Shown: positions 37,471-49,633 of the stretch, one piece after another | Layout of the letters: every line of letters begins with the position of its first letter | Numbering within the stretch: the stretch's first letter is position 1 | Source: Ochotona curzoniae | Taxonomy: Eukaryota; Chordata; Mammalia; Lagomorpha; Ochotonidae | Assembly: GCF_017591425.1 (NCBI RefSeq) | Contig: NW_024466307.1 | Span: 9,181,001 to 9,245,000 of the forward strand | DNA length: 64,000 nucleotides | Reading direction: 5' to 3' | Position numbers and translations under genes: made by a program | Notes under the pieces: model-generated | The model's input: only the letters and a program-made list of their open reading frames with translations | Told to the model about the DNA's origin: nothing | Database searches by the model: none

Positions 37471-37551
37471 CAGCCTTAGAGGAATAAAATGACTTTCTAT
37501 TATTTTCCACAAGTCACAGTAGTACCTTATCTTTGTTAAAGTCTCTGTTGT

Positions 37552-37868
37552 CCTGGTGTGGTAGCCTAGTGACCAAAGTCCTCACCTTACATGCGCCATG
37601 ATCCCATACGGGCACCAGTTTTTATAACAGCTGCTCCACTTCCCTTCCAGCTCTCTGCTTGTGACCTGCGAAAGCGATCGAGGATGGCCCAACACTGATG
37701 TGAGCGACCAGGAAGAAGCTCCTGGCTCATGGCTTCAGCTCGCCTCAGTTCTGGCCATTGTGGCCATTTGGGGAGTGAACCACGAGATGGAAGAGTTTTC
37801 TCTCTGTTTTTCCTTCTCTCTTAAAATTAGACTTTCCAATAAAATAAATAAATCTTTAAAAAATAAAA
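37552..37868 (+). mobile_element. CSINE, pika-type head
   Basis: 'CTGGTGTGGTAGCCTAGTGACCAAAGTCCTCACC', 'CATTTGGGGAGTGAACCACGAGATGG', tail '(AATAA)nATCTTTAAA'. Same orientation as, and only about 80 bp after, the previous copy. Confidence 0.93.
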
Positions 37869-38810
37869 TTACAATCTCAGCTGTCACTTGGCATACCTCA
37901 CATTATATTCCATGTGCTTTGTAAGTCTGCAAGTGATTTCCTACACTTTGTTTCTTTTTTTCTTTTTAGTTGTACTCATGGCTATGATTTATTGTAGCAA
38001 AACAAACAAAGCAAAATAAAAAATAAAAAGGCATAGAGCAAAATCCAGAGCAAACTAGGTGGATGCTCCTTACAATCATTTCCCTGTACAGTCATAGAGG
38101 ATGTTCTTAATATCTCCAGCACCAAACCATGAGTCACATGAGAAAGGTTGGGATTTTCACTGGAGGTATGACCTGTAAGCATTCTCACTGAGCACTTACC
38201 AAAATTGCAGACATTCAGAAGGAAAACAGGTGTTCTGTATATCATACTGTTTACATCAACCATTCAAGGCTTGCAAGTCACTTGTGACAGTGAGCATGGT
38301 CCTGAAATTCAAGTTCCCAGACGCTAGCCAAAGTTCAGCTTTGCAGCAGATTGTTATGGGACACTATCAAGTGATTAAACATATGCATTTTGGGAGTTCC
38401 TGAATGTGTGGAAATGCAGAATGAAGTCAAAGGCTTACTCAGAGAAATACTAGCAGAATGCTTTCTTAATGTTGGAGACAGAAAGAGACATGTAGGTACA
38501 ATAAGTACTTAGATCTCTTAATATGCATGGTCAGAAATAATCCTCAGGCTTTAAACACTGGAAGAAAACATACTAAAATGTACACAAAAGAAATGCTAGA
38601 ATATCTGCAGAGGATTACTGATTAGACTCATAGCTGATTTCTTATCAAAAATCCTACAGGATAGGAAAATGGAGAGAAATAATCCAGGTCTTAAAGAAAC
38701 TGCCAACCCAGAACACTGTGTTCAGCAAAGCTCTCCTTTATAAATTGAAGAGAAATCACTGAAAGTTTGCCAGGACCCGTGCAGACTTACATAAGATGTT
38801 TAAGGATGTG

Positions 38811-38812
<2 letters not shown>

Positions 38813-38869
<57 letters not shown>
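38813..38869 (+). repeat. (AC)n microsatellite, 57 bp
   Basis: The longest perfect dinucleotide tract in the window, inside the ancient L1M element. Confidence 0.98.
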
Positions 38870-38873
<4 letters not shown>

Positions 38874-39689
38874 GATCACCACAATGAAAGAACATAATGA
38901 TGGGAAATGTCCTAGAAAAAATACAAAGGAAATCCAAAGAAAACAAGAATATGGAAAAATGGTAGAACCAAGTTTGTTACCTTTCAGTAACAGCCCTGAA
39001 TGTAAATGGCCTAAATTTCCCAATCAAAAGATTCAGACTGACAGCTAAGTGGATTATAAATAAGAACATCTATTTACTATCTGAAAGAAATACATTTCAC
39101 CAACAAAGGCACACATAGATTGAAAGGGAAAGGATGGATAAAGATGTTTCCTGTCAACGGAAAGGAAAAATGAGCAGGCATAGCCTTTCTAATATCACAC
39201 AAAACAGGCATTTAAACAAAAATATTTTTAAAAAAATATGAAGAAGGTTATGGCATAATGAATAATAGGTCAATTCAATAAGATGTGACAAGAGTGAATG
39301 CATAGCACTCAGTGCCAAGGAACCTGACTATTTAAGACAATTGTTAATGACTCTAAAGGATAACATAGACTGCAATACAATAATAACGGGGACTTTAGCA
39401 CTCCACTTTCATTGATGAACCAATAAACTAGACAGAAAATCAATAAAGAAACAACACAGCTAATCTATACCATGGATCAAACTGACCTAATTAATATCAA
39501 CAGAACATTTCATCCCATAGTTGCAAAGTATACATTCTTTTCATCAGTGCATGGAGCTTGCTCTAGGATAGACCATACGCAAAGTGAAAAACTAAGCCTC
39601 AGAAAATTAAAAAAAATCTATATCATACCATGTATATATCCTGACCACCATGGAATGAAGCTGGAAATCAACAACTTAAAAAATTCTAG

Positions 39690-40029
39690 GACTGGTACCT
39701 TGATGTGGTAGACTAAGCCTCTGCCTGTGGTGCTGGCACCACATATGGGCACCAGTTTATGTCCCAGGTGTTCCATTTTTGATCAAGCTATCTGCTTATT
39801 GCCTGATAAAGTAGCAGAAGATGGCTCAATGTTTGAGAACCGGCATCTGTGTGGGAGATCCAGAAGAAACTCCGGGATCCTGCTGTGAACTGGTCTATTT
39901 CTGGCCATTGCAGCCATTTGGGGACTGAACCAACAGATGGAAGATCTGTGTGTATATGCCTGTGTGCACATGTTGGTCTGCTCTCTATAACTCTGCCTTT
40001 TAAGTAAAAATAAATGAATTGAAAAAAAA
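39690..40029 (+). mobile_element. CSINE nested in L1M
   Basis: 'TACCTTGATGTGGTAGACTAAGCCTCTGCCTGTGGTGCTGGCACCACATATGGGCACC', 'CATTTGGGGACTGAACCAACAGATGGAAGATC' and an A-rich tail. Confidence 0.92.
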
Positions 40030-40860
40030 TTTAGAAAATAGGAAAACACATGAAGACTGAAAAACACATTACTAAATGAAGGATGGGTCATAGAAAAATT
40101 TAAAAGGAATTAAAATAATTCCTGGATATTAACGAAGATGTTAGCACAACATATCAAAACTTTGGAGACATAGCAAAAGCATTGTTAAGAGGAAAGTTTG
40201 TAGTAATTAGTGCCTAAATTTTAAAAAATCAGAAAGACATCAAATAAAATAATTATTCACACAGGTAAAAAAAATCTGGAAGGGCAACAACAAAATAAAC
40301 CAAAAGTAAATGGGAAAAACAGTTTAAATTAGAGAAGAAATTTTAAAAACCAAACCAAAATGGAGCAATAATTAAGACAAAGATTGAACCCATAATAAAA
40401 ACTTTCCTATTAAATGAAAATTCTGGTCCAGAAAATCTTAATTGCTGACTTCTACTAAACTTTCCAAGAAAACTAATTTCAACTCTTCTCAAACAACCAA
40501 AAAAAAAAACAAAACTGAAACTGAGGGAATCCTCTCAAACTCCTTCCCGGAGGTCAACAACATTTTAATCCTAAAAGTAGAAAAGGTGCAACATAGACTG
40601 AGGTCTGCGATGAACACAAAGCAAAAATGCTTAACAAAATAATGGCTCATCAAACCCAACAAGACATCAGAAAAAGTATTCACCTAGACTAAGCTGGATT
40701 TATTTTGGAGTATGCAGGGATGGCTCAACACATGCAAATATGTAAGTGGAATACATCCCATTAAGAAGCTGAAGAATAAAAAACATGATTATATCAAGAA
40801 ACTCAGAGAAAGCATCTGATAATATATAACATTCTTTTGTGATTAAAAATATATAATCTT

Positions 40861-41180
40861 TGGGCCCAGCATGGTAGCCTAGGGGCTAAAGTCCTTGCCC
40901 TGCATGCACCAAGATCCCATATGGGAGCCAGTTCTACCACCAGCAACCCCGCTTCCCATCCAGCTCCCTGTTCATGGCCTAGGAAAGCAGCTGAGGACAG
41001 CCCAAAGTCTTGACCCCCTTCACCCGCATGGGAGATCCAGAAGAGGCTCTGGGCTCCTGGCTATGGGTTGGCTCAGCTCAGGTTGTTGAGGCCACTTGGG
41101 GAGTGAATCAGTGGATGGAAGATCTTCCTCTCTGTCTTTCCTCCTCTCTGCACATCTAACTTGCCAACAAAAATTAAATA
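40861..41180 (+). mobile_element. CSINE, pika-type head
   Basis: 'TGGGCCCAGCATGGTAGCCTAGGGGCTAAAGTCC', 'ACTTGGGGAGTGAATCAGTGGATGGAAGATC', A/T-rich tail. It marks the 3' limit of the L1M remnant. Confidence 0.93.
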
Positions 41181-41294
41181 TATATGACAATGGTCTGGGG
41201 CCACAGGAATACCCACATATGGCTAATAATAATAATTCATCCAACTATAATATGAAACATATGGGTGATACCCACTAAATTTGATCTAGTGTGA

Positions 41295-41575
41295 TTTTTT
41301 TTTTTCATTTGACAGGCAGGGAAAGGGAGCCAGAGAGAAGGAGAGACATTTTTTATATGCTTTTTTATTTCTCAAATGCCTTCAACAGCTGGCCCAAACT
41401 GCCAAACTCAACCCAGGTCTCCCACATGGCCTGAGCCGACACCTGCTGCCTCCCGGGGTGTGCATGAGCACGAAGCTGCAGCAGAAGCATCACTGCAAGG
41501 CCTCTGACTGGGCCCTGGGATTCTGGCTCTAGGCACCCCCAGAAGCACCTTAACTGCTGCATCAAACCCTCATCC
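41295..41575 (-). mobile_element. CSINE, old and diverged
   Basis: T-rich start, 'GGGAGCCAGAGAGAAGGAGAGACA', 'CCAGGTCTCCCACATGGCC', 'GCACCTTAACTGCTGCATCAAACCC' match an older C-repeat on the minus strand. Confidence 0.75.
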
Positions 41576-41944
41576 CCCCAGCTTCACCCTTAAGTCTAAA
41601 TTATTGAGACAGTCTTGCATATGAACACCTGGAGTTAAGCATAAGAGTGTTTATTAGAAACAAACTACAGCAACGAAATACTAGAAAATGTAACTGCAAT
41701 GTTCAGTGATAATTATAGTGGATAAATATTTATCATAAGGAAGTAGAAATGAATTATTTGTGAATGTAAAGTAGATGTTACAAAAAAGCTAATTCCAAAG
41801 ATAAAATACGGAAATACAAAATAGGCAAAACCAAACAATGAATATATTATTAAGGAAAACATACATATTTACCAATGTATAAAGAACAGTAAAGGAATGC
41901 TAAGAGAAAACTTATACATCAAAGAAGATGGGACTAGGTGTGAC

Positions 41945-42239
41945 TGGAACAGCGAATAGAAAGGAGAGACACAGAGACAAGATCTTCCATTCTGCAATTT
42001 TATTCCCCAAGTGATTGCAACAGCTGGAGCTGACCTGATCTGAAACCAGGAGCCAGAAGCTTCTTCCAGGTCTCCCACATGAGAGGAGGGTTCCGAGGAC
42101 TCGGGCAATCTTCCACTCCTTTCTAAGCCACAGAGAGCTGGATGGGAAGTGAAGCAGCCAGGACATGAACAGGCACCCATATGGGATCCTGGCGCTTAAA
42201 GGGAAGGATTTAGCCAATTCAGTCATTGCACCTGAGCCT
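41945..42239 (-). mobile_element. CSINE, tail missing
   Basis: 'GACACAGAGACAAGATCTTCC', 'CCAGGTCTCCCACATGAGAGG', 'CACCCATATGGGATCCTGGCGC', head end 'TTTAGCCAATTCAGTCATTGCACCTGAGCC'. The A-rich tail is not seen. Confidence 0.9.
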
Positions 42240-42609
42240 ACATTATTTCTTCTAACCCATAAATATCATAAAACCATTAAGCAAATAAGGTGAGGCCAAA
42301 ATGAAAGAACAGTTACAGGACCATATTGGTTGTGATAGCTATGAAATTTTCCTGATAATCTCTTTAATTCTTATGAAAGGGCAAAACAATTTGAAGTATC
42401 ATGAACAAATATTATATCACTGAAAACTGAAATATTGCAATTCTTGAGAATTTGTCAAAAATATCCATAAATTGATCCTCTTGGTATCAAAGTATGAAGG
42501 TATATATAACATTAAAAATCATGTTATATAATAGTCATGGAAAATATATACATGATTTGCACAAAACCAGGTGCTCCATGGAATGAGTTTCATTAAGAAT
42601 GTGTAACTA

Positions 42610-42857
42610 GGGCCTAGCATCATAGTCTAGTGGCTAAATCCTTGCTTTGCATCTGCTGGAATCCCATATGGGCATTGGTTCATATTCTGGCTGTTCTACT
42701 TCCCATCTAGCTCCTTGCTTGTGGCCTGGGAAAGTAGTAGAGGATGGTCCAAAGCCTTGGGACCCTTCACCCCTGTGGGAGACCTGGATGAAGCTCCTGG
42801 CTCTGGATTAATTCAGTTCCAGCCACCATGGCTACTTAGGGAGTGAACTAGTGGACA
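42610..42857 (+). mobile_element. CSINE, 3'-truncated
   Basis: 'GGGCCTAGCATCATAGTCTAGTGGCTAAATCC' to 'TTAGGGAGTGAACTAGTGGAC', after which the usual CT-rich segment and tail are absent. Confidence 0.9.
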
Positions 42858-44714
42858 AAAGTAAACACAGAAGCATCATTATTTAACAGACAGGTGACAC
42901 AAATCATGTATTTCTATGATCTGTATACTATAAATGTGGTAAGGTGTAGGAAAAAGAAAGAACGCCCACATCACCTGCACTTGGTTATCCCCAGGAGGGC
43001 CAATGCTGTACAGAGTTCACAGTCCTAAGGACTGTCAGGTCAGAACTCTGCTATCTCAAGTTAGGCAGCCAGGCAGCCCTGTCTTCCTGCACATCCAGCA
43101 ATCTAAAATGCTATCAATTCCACGAAGCACTGTTTTATGTACCATGAAAAAGGATAAAGAAAAGTCACCAAATAATCTTTGATATAACATTAACTTTTAG
43201 GATGTATTTCAATTCAGAGACATTAATTTGATAAAGGGTTTTAGGATCGATGAAAAAAGTTGATAATCCGAGCAATCCCCTGATTGACTATGATCTATAA
43301 AGCACACGGTCCTTTTTCGATGCAATTACTTTATGCAGCCTGTGCTAACAGTTCTGAGAGAACAATTTCACTCTCCTAAGTAAAACTGAAACCTAGAACA
43401 TTACAAAGGAATGAAGTACACTTGGTCACAAAATTCACATTTACTACACCAGGATTTTTACATTTCGATTCTTCCTCTGTGACCTTATAATTGATTAAGA
43501 ATGGTGCTCTAACTTTTTGGTTCAAATTTGAATTACTTATTAGTAGGCATTGGCAATTTTTTACTAATAATCTACAGCCCCATTCTGTCCACACACATAC
43601 ACACGTGGCAGCTACTGATAAAAAAGTGAGAGAAGACCCCGTTTCGAAGTATGAATGAAGGTGCAAAACTTGAAGCCCAGTATGAAAACATCAATCATCA
43701 AAGTGATACACTGAAACTAGAAGCTCTCTGCTCAGGAACAGCTCTGTCAGTGTTCACACTGCGATGTCAGCAAGTCACATAATTTTTCTTATTCCAACTT
43801 CCTTATTGATGTCAGCAAATAAAGCAGACATCATCTTTGCCAACTTATTGTGGTAGATTCTATCTATGATGTTCTTCTTAAGCATACTGTTTATGTAAAG
43901 CAGCACACTAATGTAGTCGCATTAATTGTAATATGCCCTCTAGTATCGGGGAAAAAAAAAGACACTTCACTGTGAAAAATTTAGAACAGCAAAAAAAAAA
44001 AAAATTATATAAAATCCCGAGTCCCTGTTCTCATTTTGACTGAATTTTAGCTTTCATAAATACCATGAATTTACTGATATAAAATCCTAAATCTGGCATT
44101 AAATTCTTATCATGTAGTTCAAAGTTCAAATCTTCTAGATGGCTTTGTACACTACTGCTGTACAACAGACATAAGAAACCCTGGCTGACAATATTTTTTA
44201 AAAATCCTTTGATCATTACAACAGTTAAAAATGATCAGCTATAACAGTACAACAAACCCAGGATCCTGTAATCTTGTTCAGTATCATCTCCTGGTGGAGA
44301 GACTTTGTATAATTCTGCAAATATCACATCATCAGATAGGGACAGGGATTGAAAAAGTTCACCTGTAGTAAACAAAGCACTTTTGAGTTAACCATTTGAA
44401 ACTATGTCAGAATTTCCTTCATCACCACCTGCAACAACTTCAAACTCCTCTGCTGTCAAGCAACTCCCATAACATTGGGAACAATTTTAGGATTAGATAC
44501 GAATAAACTGGAGAGGAAAATGGGGTCCCAGATTCTAATATATCTAGCTAGTACAACCCTCTAATTATTGTTACTGGTTTGAATAAACCACTGTATTATG
44601 GGAAATACTAATTATCTTTTGTCAAAAGAATTGCCCTGCCAATCAAGGAGGATCCATTTATTCATATAGACACATAGAGAGAAATCTTGAGGAAAATATT
44701 TGCTGTTGACAACA
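42858..44714. other. Intronic sequence without recognised features
   Basis: No repeat or exon recognised. The part at 43220-43380 keeps CpGs ('GGATCGATG', 'AATCCGAGC', 'CACACGGTCC', 'TTTCGATGC') and may be constrained. Confidence 0.5.
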
Positions 44715-44860
44715 GAATACAGTGGGAGAAACAGGCTTTGCAGTGAGAGGCTAGTTCAAATCCTGTTTTATTTATTTTTCCTAGATGTGTTAATTATGAG
44801 TAAGTCTAATTACATTTTTGTGCCACATTCTACAGATCTATAAAGTCAGGCTAATACAAG
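44715..44860 (+). repeat. MIR-like fragment
   Basis: 'AACAGGCTTTGCAGTGAGAGGCTAGTTCAAATCCTG' followed about 80 bp later by 'TACAGATCTATAAAGTCAGGCTAATAC' matches MIR order, diverged. Confidence 0.6.
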
Positions 44861-45394
44861 AAAAGAAGAAGTTAAAATACAGAAATAACACTAATAAAAG
44901 ATTAGAATACAATATTAAGTTAGACATCTCAGAGACGGCATACATAGATATCTAGGCTCTCATGGGAAGCAAGAGAAAAGAAAAAGGAAATGAAAGTTGT
45001 AATTTCCCAAGTGCAAAATGTGCAGGGATCCTTCAGGGCTTCCTATTGTTGGGAGAGAAGCAGTAGAGAACAAATTACAAACCCTCCAATATCACTGCTC
45101 TAATCCGGAGGGACTGATATCTGAGTTTCAGTAAAGTGTGGGGATGGTAGTGCTGCTGAGAGGGCTAGCAGGTGGGGATTCTACACGCACTCTCTTGAGA
45201 AGAGTTGAAACTGGATCGAAATGCCTCAAGAAACCAGTCTATGTTGTTCTAACTCTTTTTTAGTTGACAGAGCTATTCGCATTGATCAATTTAATTTTGT
45301 ATTACCTAGCATGTTGACAGAAGCATGATTCTTATTCTAGTCTGACAAACTACTGTGCTTTATTGTTTTCCAGTTTTAATGACAGAAAAAAGGA

Positions 45395-46754
45395 TGTACA
45401 GAGAATTTAAGAATGTGGTCCACAAAATTCAGGGATTCCTGATATTTTTTCAGAAGGTCTTCTGTGTCAAAATTATTTCGTTATAATACAACGACATCAT
45501 TTTTTTCCTCTGTGTTGAGATTGGCCCTTACGAGTTAAAAAGACAAAGGAGAAAAAAACATTGACTTAACGTGTCAGAAAGCAATGATATTATACTATAC
45601 GTCACTGATGGAGGGGGGGAAAGTCACCTATACTTCAAATCGCCAATAAAGCAGCAAAAGGTACTTTTATTAAATTTTAACTCTCGATATACACCTATTT
45701 AATATTATGAGCAATGAAATGAACATACACGTAGAGCATTACATCCCAAAATACGCAATGATGGTTGCAGAAGGAGTGTTGCATCTGATTGAGTTTCAAG
45801 CTAACGTAAGCACTTTTAAAGCGGAAACTCTTTTTACTTGTTAGACTCATAGACACACCATGTTTATTCAGTCTTGGGTATTTGGAAGAGAGCTTCTTAC
45901 AAATAAGAGTAAAATTGAAAGCCCAAGCACAACAACTGACGATGTTTTCTGCCAATGATAAAAAAAACTCAACTTTTGTATCAAGCAGAAACTTACACCA
46001 TCTCTGGTAAGCCTGAAAGTTATTCAATTCTTAAGACTTGTCTGATGTGAATGAGTGTAAAAACAACGAATTAGGAATGCTGTGTAAATACTGTAAAATG
46101 TGTCAAAACTTAAATGATCTCTGTAACTCAGTAAAACCGCACTTTCCAAATGACCAGTGGATAACATTACAAAATGACTCATGAATAAAGATTCATTTCA
46201 CTCCAAGACAGATCAACGGATTTTCATGAGTGTGAACCGTACGTGAGATTCTCTGCAGCAATTGCTGAATGTTGGTGTGGCATCAAAGAAAACTATATAC
46301 AATTCATTAGAAGGAAAGCTATTAAAAGTCTTTCCTTTTGCAAATGCATATTTGTATAAGGCCAGATTTTCTTTATATACATCAATGATGGTGACATATC
46401 AGAAAAAGATGTTTGCAGAAATAGACGTAAGAATTCAGCTGTTTTTATATTAAGCCAGACATTTTCAGAAATAGCATACTTATCACCATGTGTTCATTGT
46501 CTTATTTATTCATTGTCTTATTATTATTTATTTCTCATAAAATATGTTATTTGTATCACCATTTAATAGGATTATTTTTATCATAAATATTTAAGTCTTT
46601 CCGTGTTAATTGCTTTCGTGGTAAATTTCAGTAAATACAACTCACATAAATAACACTCTTTAGTGTTCTCATCAATGTTAAAGTATTTAGTAATGTTCAG
46701 GCATGTAATGTAGAAAATCTTTGGCTCTAAGACCAAAACATTTGAGAATCACTG
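45395..46754 (-). mobile_element. hAT-superfamily DNA transposon relic
   Basis: On the minus strand it starts CAGTGATTCTCAAATGTTTTGGTC at 46754, a typical hAT terminal motif, and finishes with 'CCCTGAATTTTGTGGACCACATTCTTAAATTCTC', which resembles the other terminus. The interior contains 'GAAAATCTGGCCTTATACAAATATGC' and an open stretch at 45695-46027 that may be a transposase leftover, but no full catalytic motif is visible. No clear 8-bp duplication was found. Family assignment is from memory. Confidence 0.6.
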
Positions 46755-46809
46755 ATTATAAATACATGGTTGTTTTCCTATACATGAGCTTGTCTCATTC
46801 ATTGCTTCC

Positions 46810-46965
46810 ATTTCTACCAGATATAACTAACTCTATTTTAAGGTGAGGGAAACTAAAGAAAAGCAGCAATGTTTACCTAAAGTCACTGCTGGAACCGACA
46901 ACATTAGGATCGCTGAACCCATCTTTCTGAATCTTGAATTCTTATGCTTTCCACTGCATCATATT
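46810..46965 (-). repeat. MIR-like fragment, minus strand
   Basis: 'ACTCTATTTTAAGGTGAGGGAAACTAAAGAAAAGC' and 'ACCTAAAGTCACTGCTGG' correspond to the MIR complement core; 'TTATGCTTTCCACTGCATCATA' to its end. The 95-codon ORF here is fortuitous. Confidence 0.65.
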
Positions 46966-47689
46966 CACCCTAGAACGTCCCCCAAATTGGGCAAAAATCC
47001 ACCAGAAACCAGAAAATGCAGAGCTTGGGTCTTTAACCTTGATTTCTGTTCAAAATCTAAAGATCTTCTAGTGCTAATTTTTCAGTATTGGCTTGTTTCA
47101 CCAAATTCAAAGAATGCCTGGTACACTTAATTATGGTTGTCCAAAAAAAAAAAAATGCTTGGTCCATTTAATAATGGCAATTAATTCAGCTGACAGAACA
47201 ATGTACTAATTTTCTGGGTCTTAGCCCACTTCAGGCATAATATTCAAAGTATAACAGTCCTTTCAATGCTATGCCAGTCAATATCAAAGAATGAGTTCAT
47301 ACAGAGAAAAGTCTATTTTTTCCTCGGCAGGTTTAAGCAAGGAGCTAATATTCACTCATCATATCTTTGTTAAAAATTCTGTGTTTACCAGACTTTGAGA
47401 GCTTGAAACATGAAAACATGAATAATAATTTCTGACACTTAAAATATGATTATGGCCTTTATAATGCTCTAATCTTTAGCAATTTTGTGGCAATCTGGCT
47501 TCATCAAGCCTCCTTTTTTATTTTATAACCAAAAAGTTTTAAATTGTCTTTGTTGTAGCATACAATGTGATATTTCATTTTCACAGACATACAATGTGTA
47601 ATGATCTAACAAGGGAGTTGGCATTTCTATTTCCTTAAATGAGTTACAAGAAACTTTTAACATTAAGAACGCGCACCTCTGGGGTTTGA

Positions 47690-48160
47690 TGTGACTTCCA
47701 ACACAGGTGCCAGCTCACAAGGTGCACTGATCACAATGGAGTCATAAACATCTCCACTTTCCATTACCTCTCCATGTCTGGAGACTTTGAGCTCCTAACT
47801 TCCAGTCACTCAGAACATACAGTACAGGTTATTGAATACTACATACAACGGCACCCATCTCCCTCCACCCTCATCTACCTATATCTGTGTACCTGTTACT
47901 CTCCATGATCACTGCTCCTATAGCTCCCAGTCTCCAGTCATCTCTAGCCCATGTTTAAGTTTCTACAGATGATACAGCACATATTGTATTTGTTTTTCTG
48001 GGTCTGACTTATCCTACGTAATAGCTTCCAGTTCTACCAATTTTTCCTCAAATAATATGACACACAGTTTCCCTTTTTAAAGTTTAAAAGAAACTCATCT
48101 ATGCTTTAGTTAATAGCTAATGACTTTATTTCATACTGCTAAACTGAGCTGTTAGAAAGT
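47690..48160 (-). mobile_element. Ancient L1M 3' UTR fragment, minus strand
   Basis: 'CTTCCAACACAGGTGCCAGC...', 'GATGATACAGCACATATTGTATTTGTTTTTCTGGGTCTGACTTATCC' and 'ATAGCTTCCAGTTCTACC' match the complement of an L1M 3' segment ('CAGTATTTGTCTTTCTGTGTCTGGCTTATTTCAC'). Confidence 0.7.
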
Positions 48161-48166
48161 GCTAGT

Positions 48167-48471
48167 TGGGCTTGTCTTGGTAGTCAAGTGGCTAAAGTCC
48201 TCGCCTTGCATGTACCAGGATTTCATATGGTCCATATCCGGCAGCTCTACTTCCCATCCTGCTATGGCCTAGGAAAGCAGTCAAGGATGACTCAAAGCCT
48301 GTATCCACAGTGGGAGACCTGGAGGAAGTTCCTGGTTCCTGGCTTTGGATCAGTTCCGGTCATTGCTGGCACTTAGGGAGTGGACAAGCAGATGGGAGAT
48401 CTTTCTCTGTCTTTCCAGCTCTCTGGAAATCTGTATTTCCAATAAAAATAAAAACATCTTTAAAAAAAAAA
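48167..48471 (+). mobile_element. CSINE, pika-type head
   Basis: 'TTGGGCTTGTCTTGGTAGTCAAGTGGCTAAAGTCCTCGCCTTGCATG', body, tail 'TTCCAATAAAAATAAAAACATCTTTAAAAAAAAAA'. It lacks about 20 bp in the middle relative to other copies. Confidence 0.93.
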
Positions 48472-48496
48472 GCAGAAGAGGAAATGCAAGTAGTGT

Positions 48497-48801
48497 GGTC
48501 AACATGGTGGTTCAACAGGCTAATCCTCTGCCTTGTAGCATTGGCAATCTATACGGGCACTGGTTAGAGTCTTGGCTGCTCTACTTTTGATCGTCCTCTG
48601 TGTTTATGGCTTGGAAAAGCAGCGGAGGATGGCTCAAGTGCTTGGGGCCCTGAACACATGTGGGAAACCCAGAAGAACCTCCTGGATCTTGCCTCCTGGC
48701 TTAAGACATTTGCAGCCAGTTGGGGAGTGAACTAGCAGACAAAAAGATCTTTCTCTGTCTCTCCTTCTGTCAATTTGCCTTTCCAATAAAAATAAATCTT
48801 T
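48497..48801 (+). mobile_element. CSINE, rabbit-like head, adjacent to the previous copy
   Basis: 'GTGGTCAACATGGTGGTTCAACAGGCTAATCCTCTGCC' to 'CCTTTCCAATAAAAATAAATCTTTAG'. Only 25 bp separate it from the upstream copy, which has the other head type, so the pair arose by two insertions and not by duplication. Confidence 0.93.
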
Positions 48802-49279
48802 AGTAACAATGATCCTCTGCTAGTGATTTACCCTTGTCCTATGGTGTCCTTTGGCCCCACTCCTCTCAAAGCCTTTTATGGAACCACTGCAGCTACAGTA
48901 AGAGTCTAGTCCTGCCTTCTTTCCCACAGAGAGAGTGACCATTTAGCATATTTAGGAGCAGAAAAAGCATGCTCAGCAGAGTCTTTCTAGGTATTCTTCA
49001 AATAGGCTTACAGACAATGTGCATCCTAGCCTGCTTTCTGCCACACGACAGTCAAATGGGATGTTTGGAGGAAATAGGGTAAATTTGTTTCAGAAGGGAA
49101 TTTATCAGGAAGTCTGCATGTCACAGTTCTCGATCAAATTTCCCAGTTATTACTAAAGCTGATGCTTTGATCTCCTTTTGTATAATTTCTTTATAATATT
49201 GTGGGATTCAAAACTGAGGCATGTTAACATGCAGAGATTTTTGGTAAAAATTTATACTGTAATACAAAGACATGTGGTC

Positions 49280-49633
49280 TTTGGTCCTGGTTCCTAGAAT
49301 GTCGAGTAGCACACAGTGTCTTATGCTGCTCAACAGTTCCCTCACCTTCACCGATTTTAGGCTGAGATCTCGAAGTACCCTTGAGCTGGCATTGCTCATA
49401 GGGAACTTCCAGCCTTACCCTGGGACCTTCCTGTTCAGGCAGTGGAGAACTTCCTGGAGCAAGGCACATGTAGGTATGTGGCTAGCAGGGGTGCATGCCC
49501 AGAGAGGAACACTTGGTACACTCTTTCACACATCCTTTGCCCTATGTATGTCTTCCTTTCGGCTCTTGCCAAGTTGCATCCTTTACAAGAAACCAGTAAC
49601 TGTAAGTATGTTTCTGAGTTCTATTACATAAAG
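49280..49633 (+). mobile_element. Possible ERV-L-class LTR remnant
   Basis: 'CCTATGTATGTCTTCCTTTCGGCTCTTGCCAAGTTGCATCCTTTACAAGAAACCAGTAACTGTAAGTATGTTTCTGAGTTC' resembles the 3' part of an old mammalian LTR (a 'TATCCTTTATAATAAAC-GGTAA-CGTAAGTA' pattern). The ORFs of 119 and 133 codons overlapping it have no recognisable domain. The family is uncertain. Confidence 0.4.

Larger units (their letters stand above)
38400..40860 (+). mobile_element. Ancient L1M (HAL1/L1M-like), ORF1 end through ORF2 RT region, degraded
   Basis: 38640-38770 resembles the end of L1 ORF1 ('GCTGATTTCTTATCAAAAATCCTACAGG...CAACCCAGAACACTGTGTTCAGCAAAGCTC'). 39470-39690 translates to an endonuclease-like stretch (FHPIVAKYTFFSSVHGACSR). 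40140-40220 has 'GACATAGCAAAAGCATTGTTAAGAGGAAAGTTTGTAG'. 40700-40830 resembles the RT region ('GGATTTATTTTGGAGTATGCAGGGATGGCTCAACA'). Many stops are present. A CSINE and a 57-bp AC tract interrupt it, and a second CSINE cuts its 3' end. Confidence 0.82.

Noticed and set aside
46843..47130. 95-codon ORF
   Set aside because: Lies over a MIR fragment; no recognisable protein.
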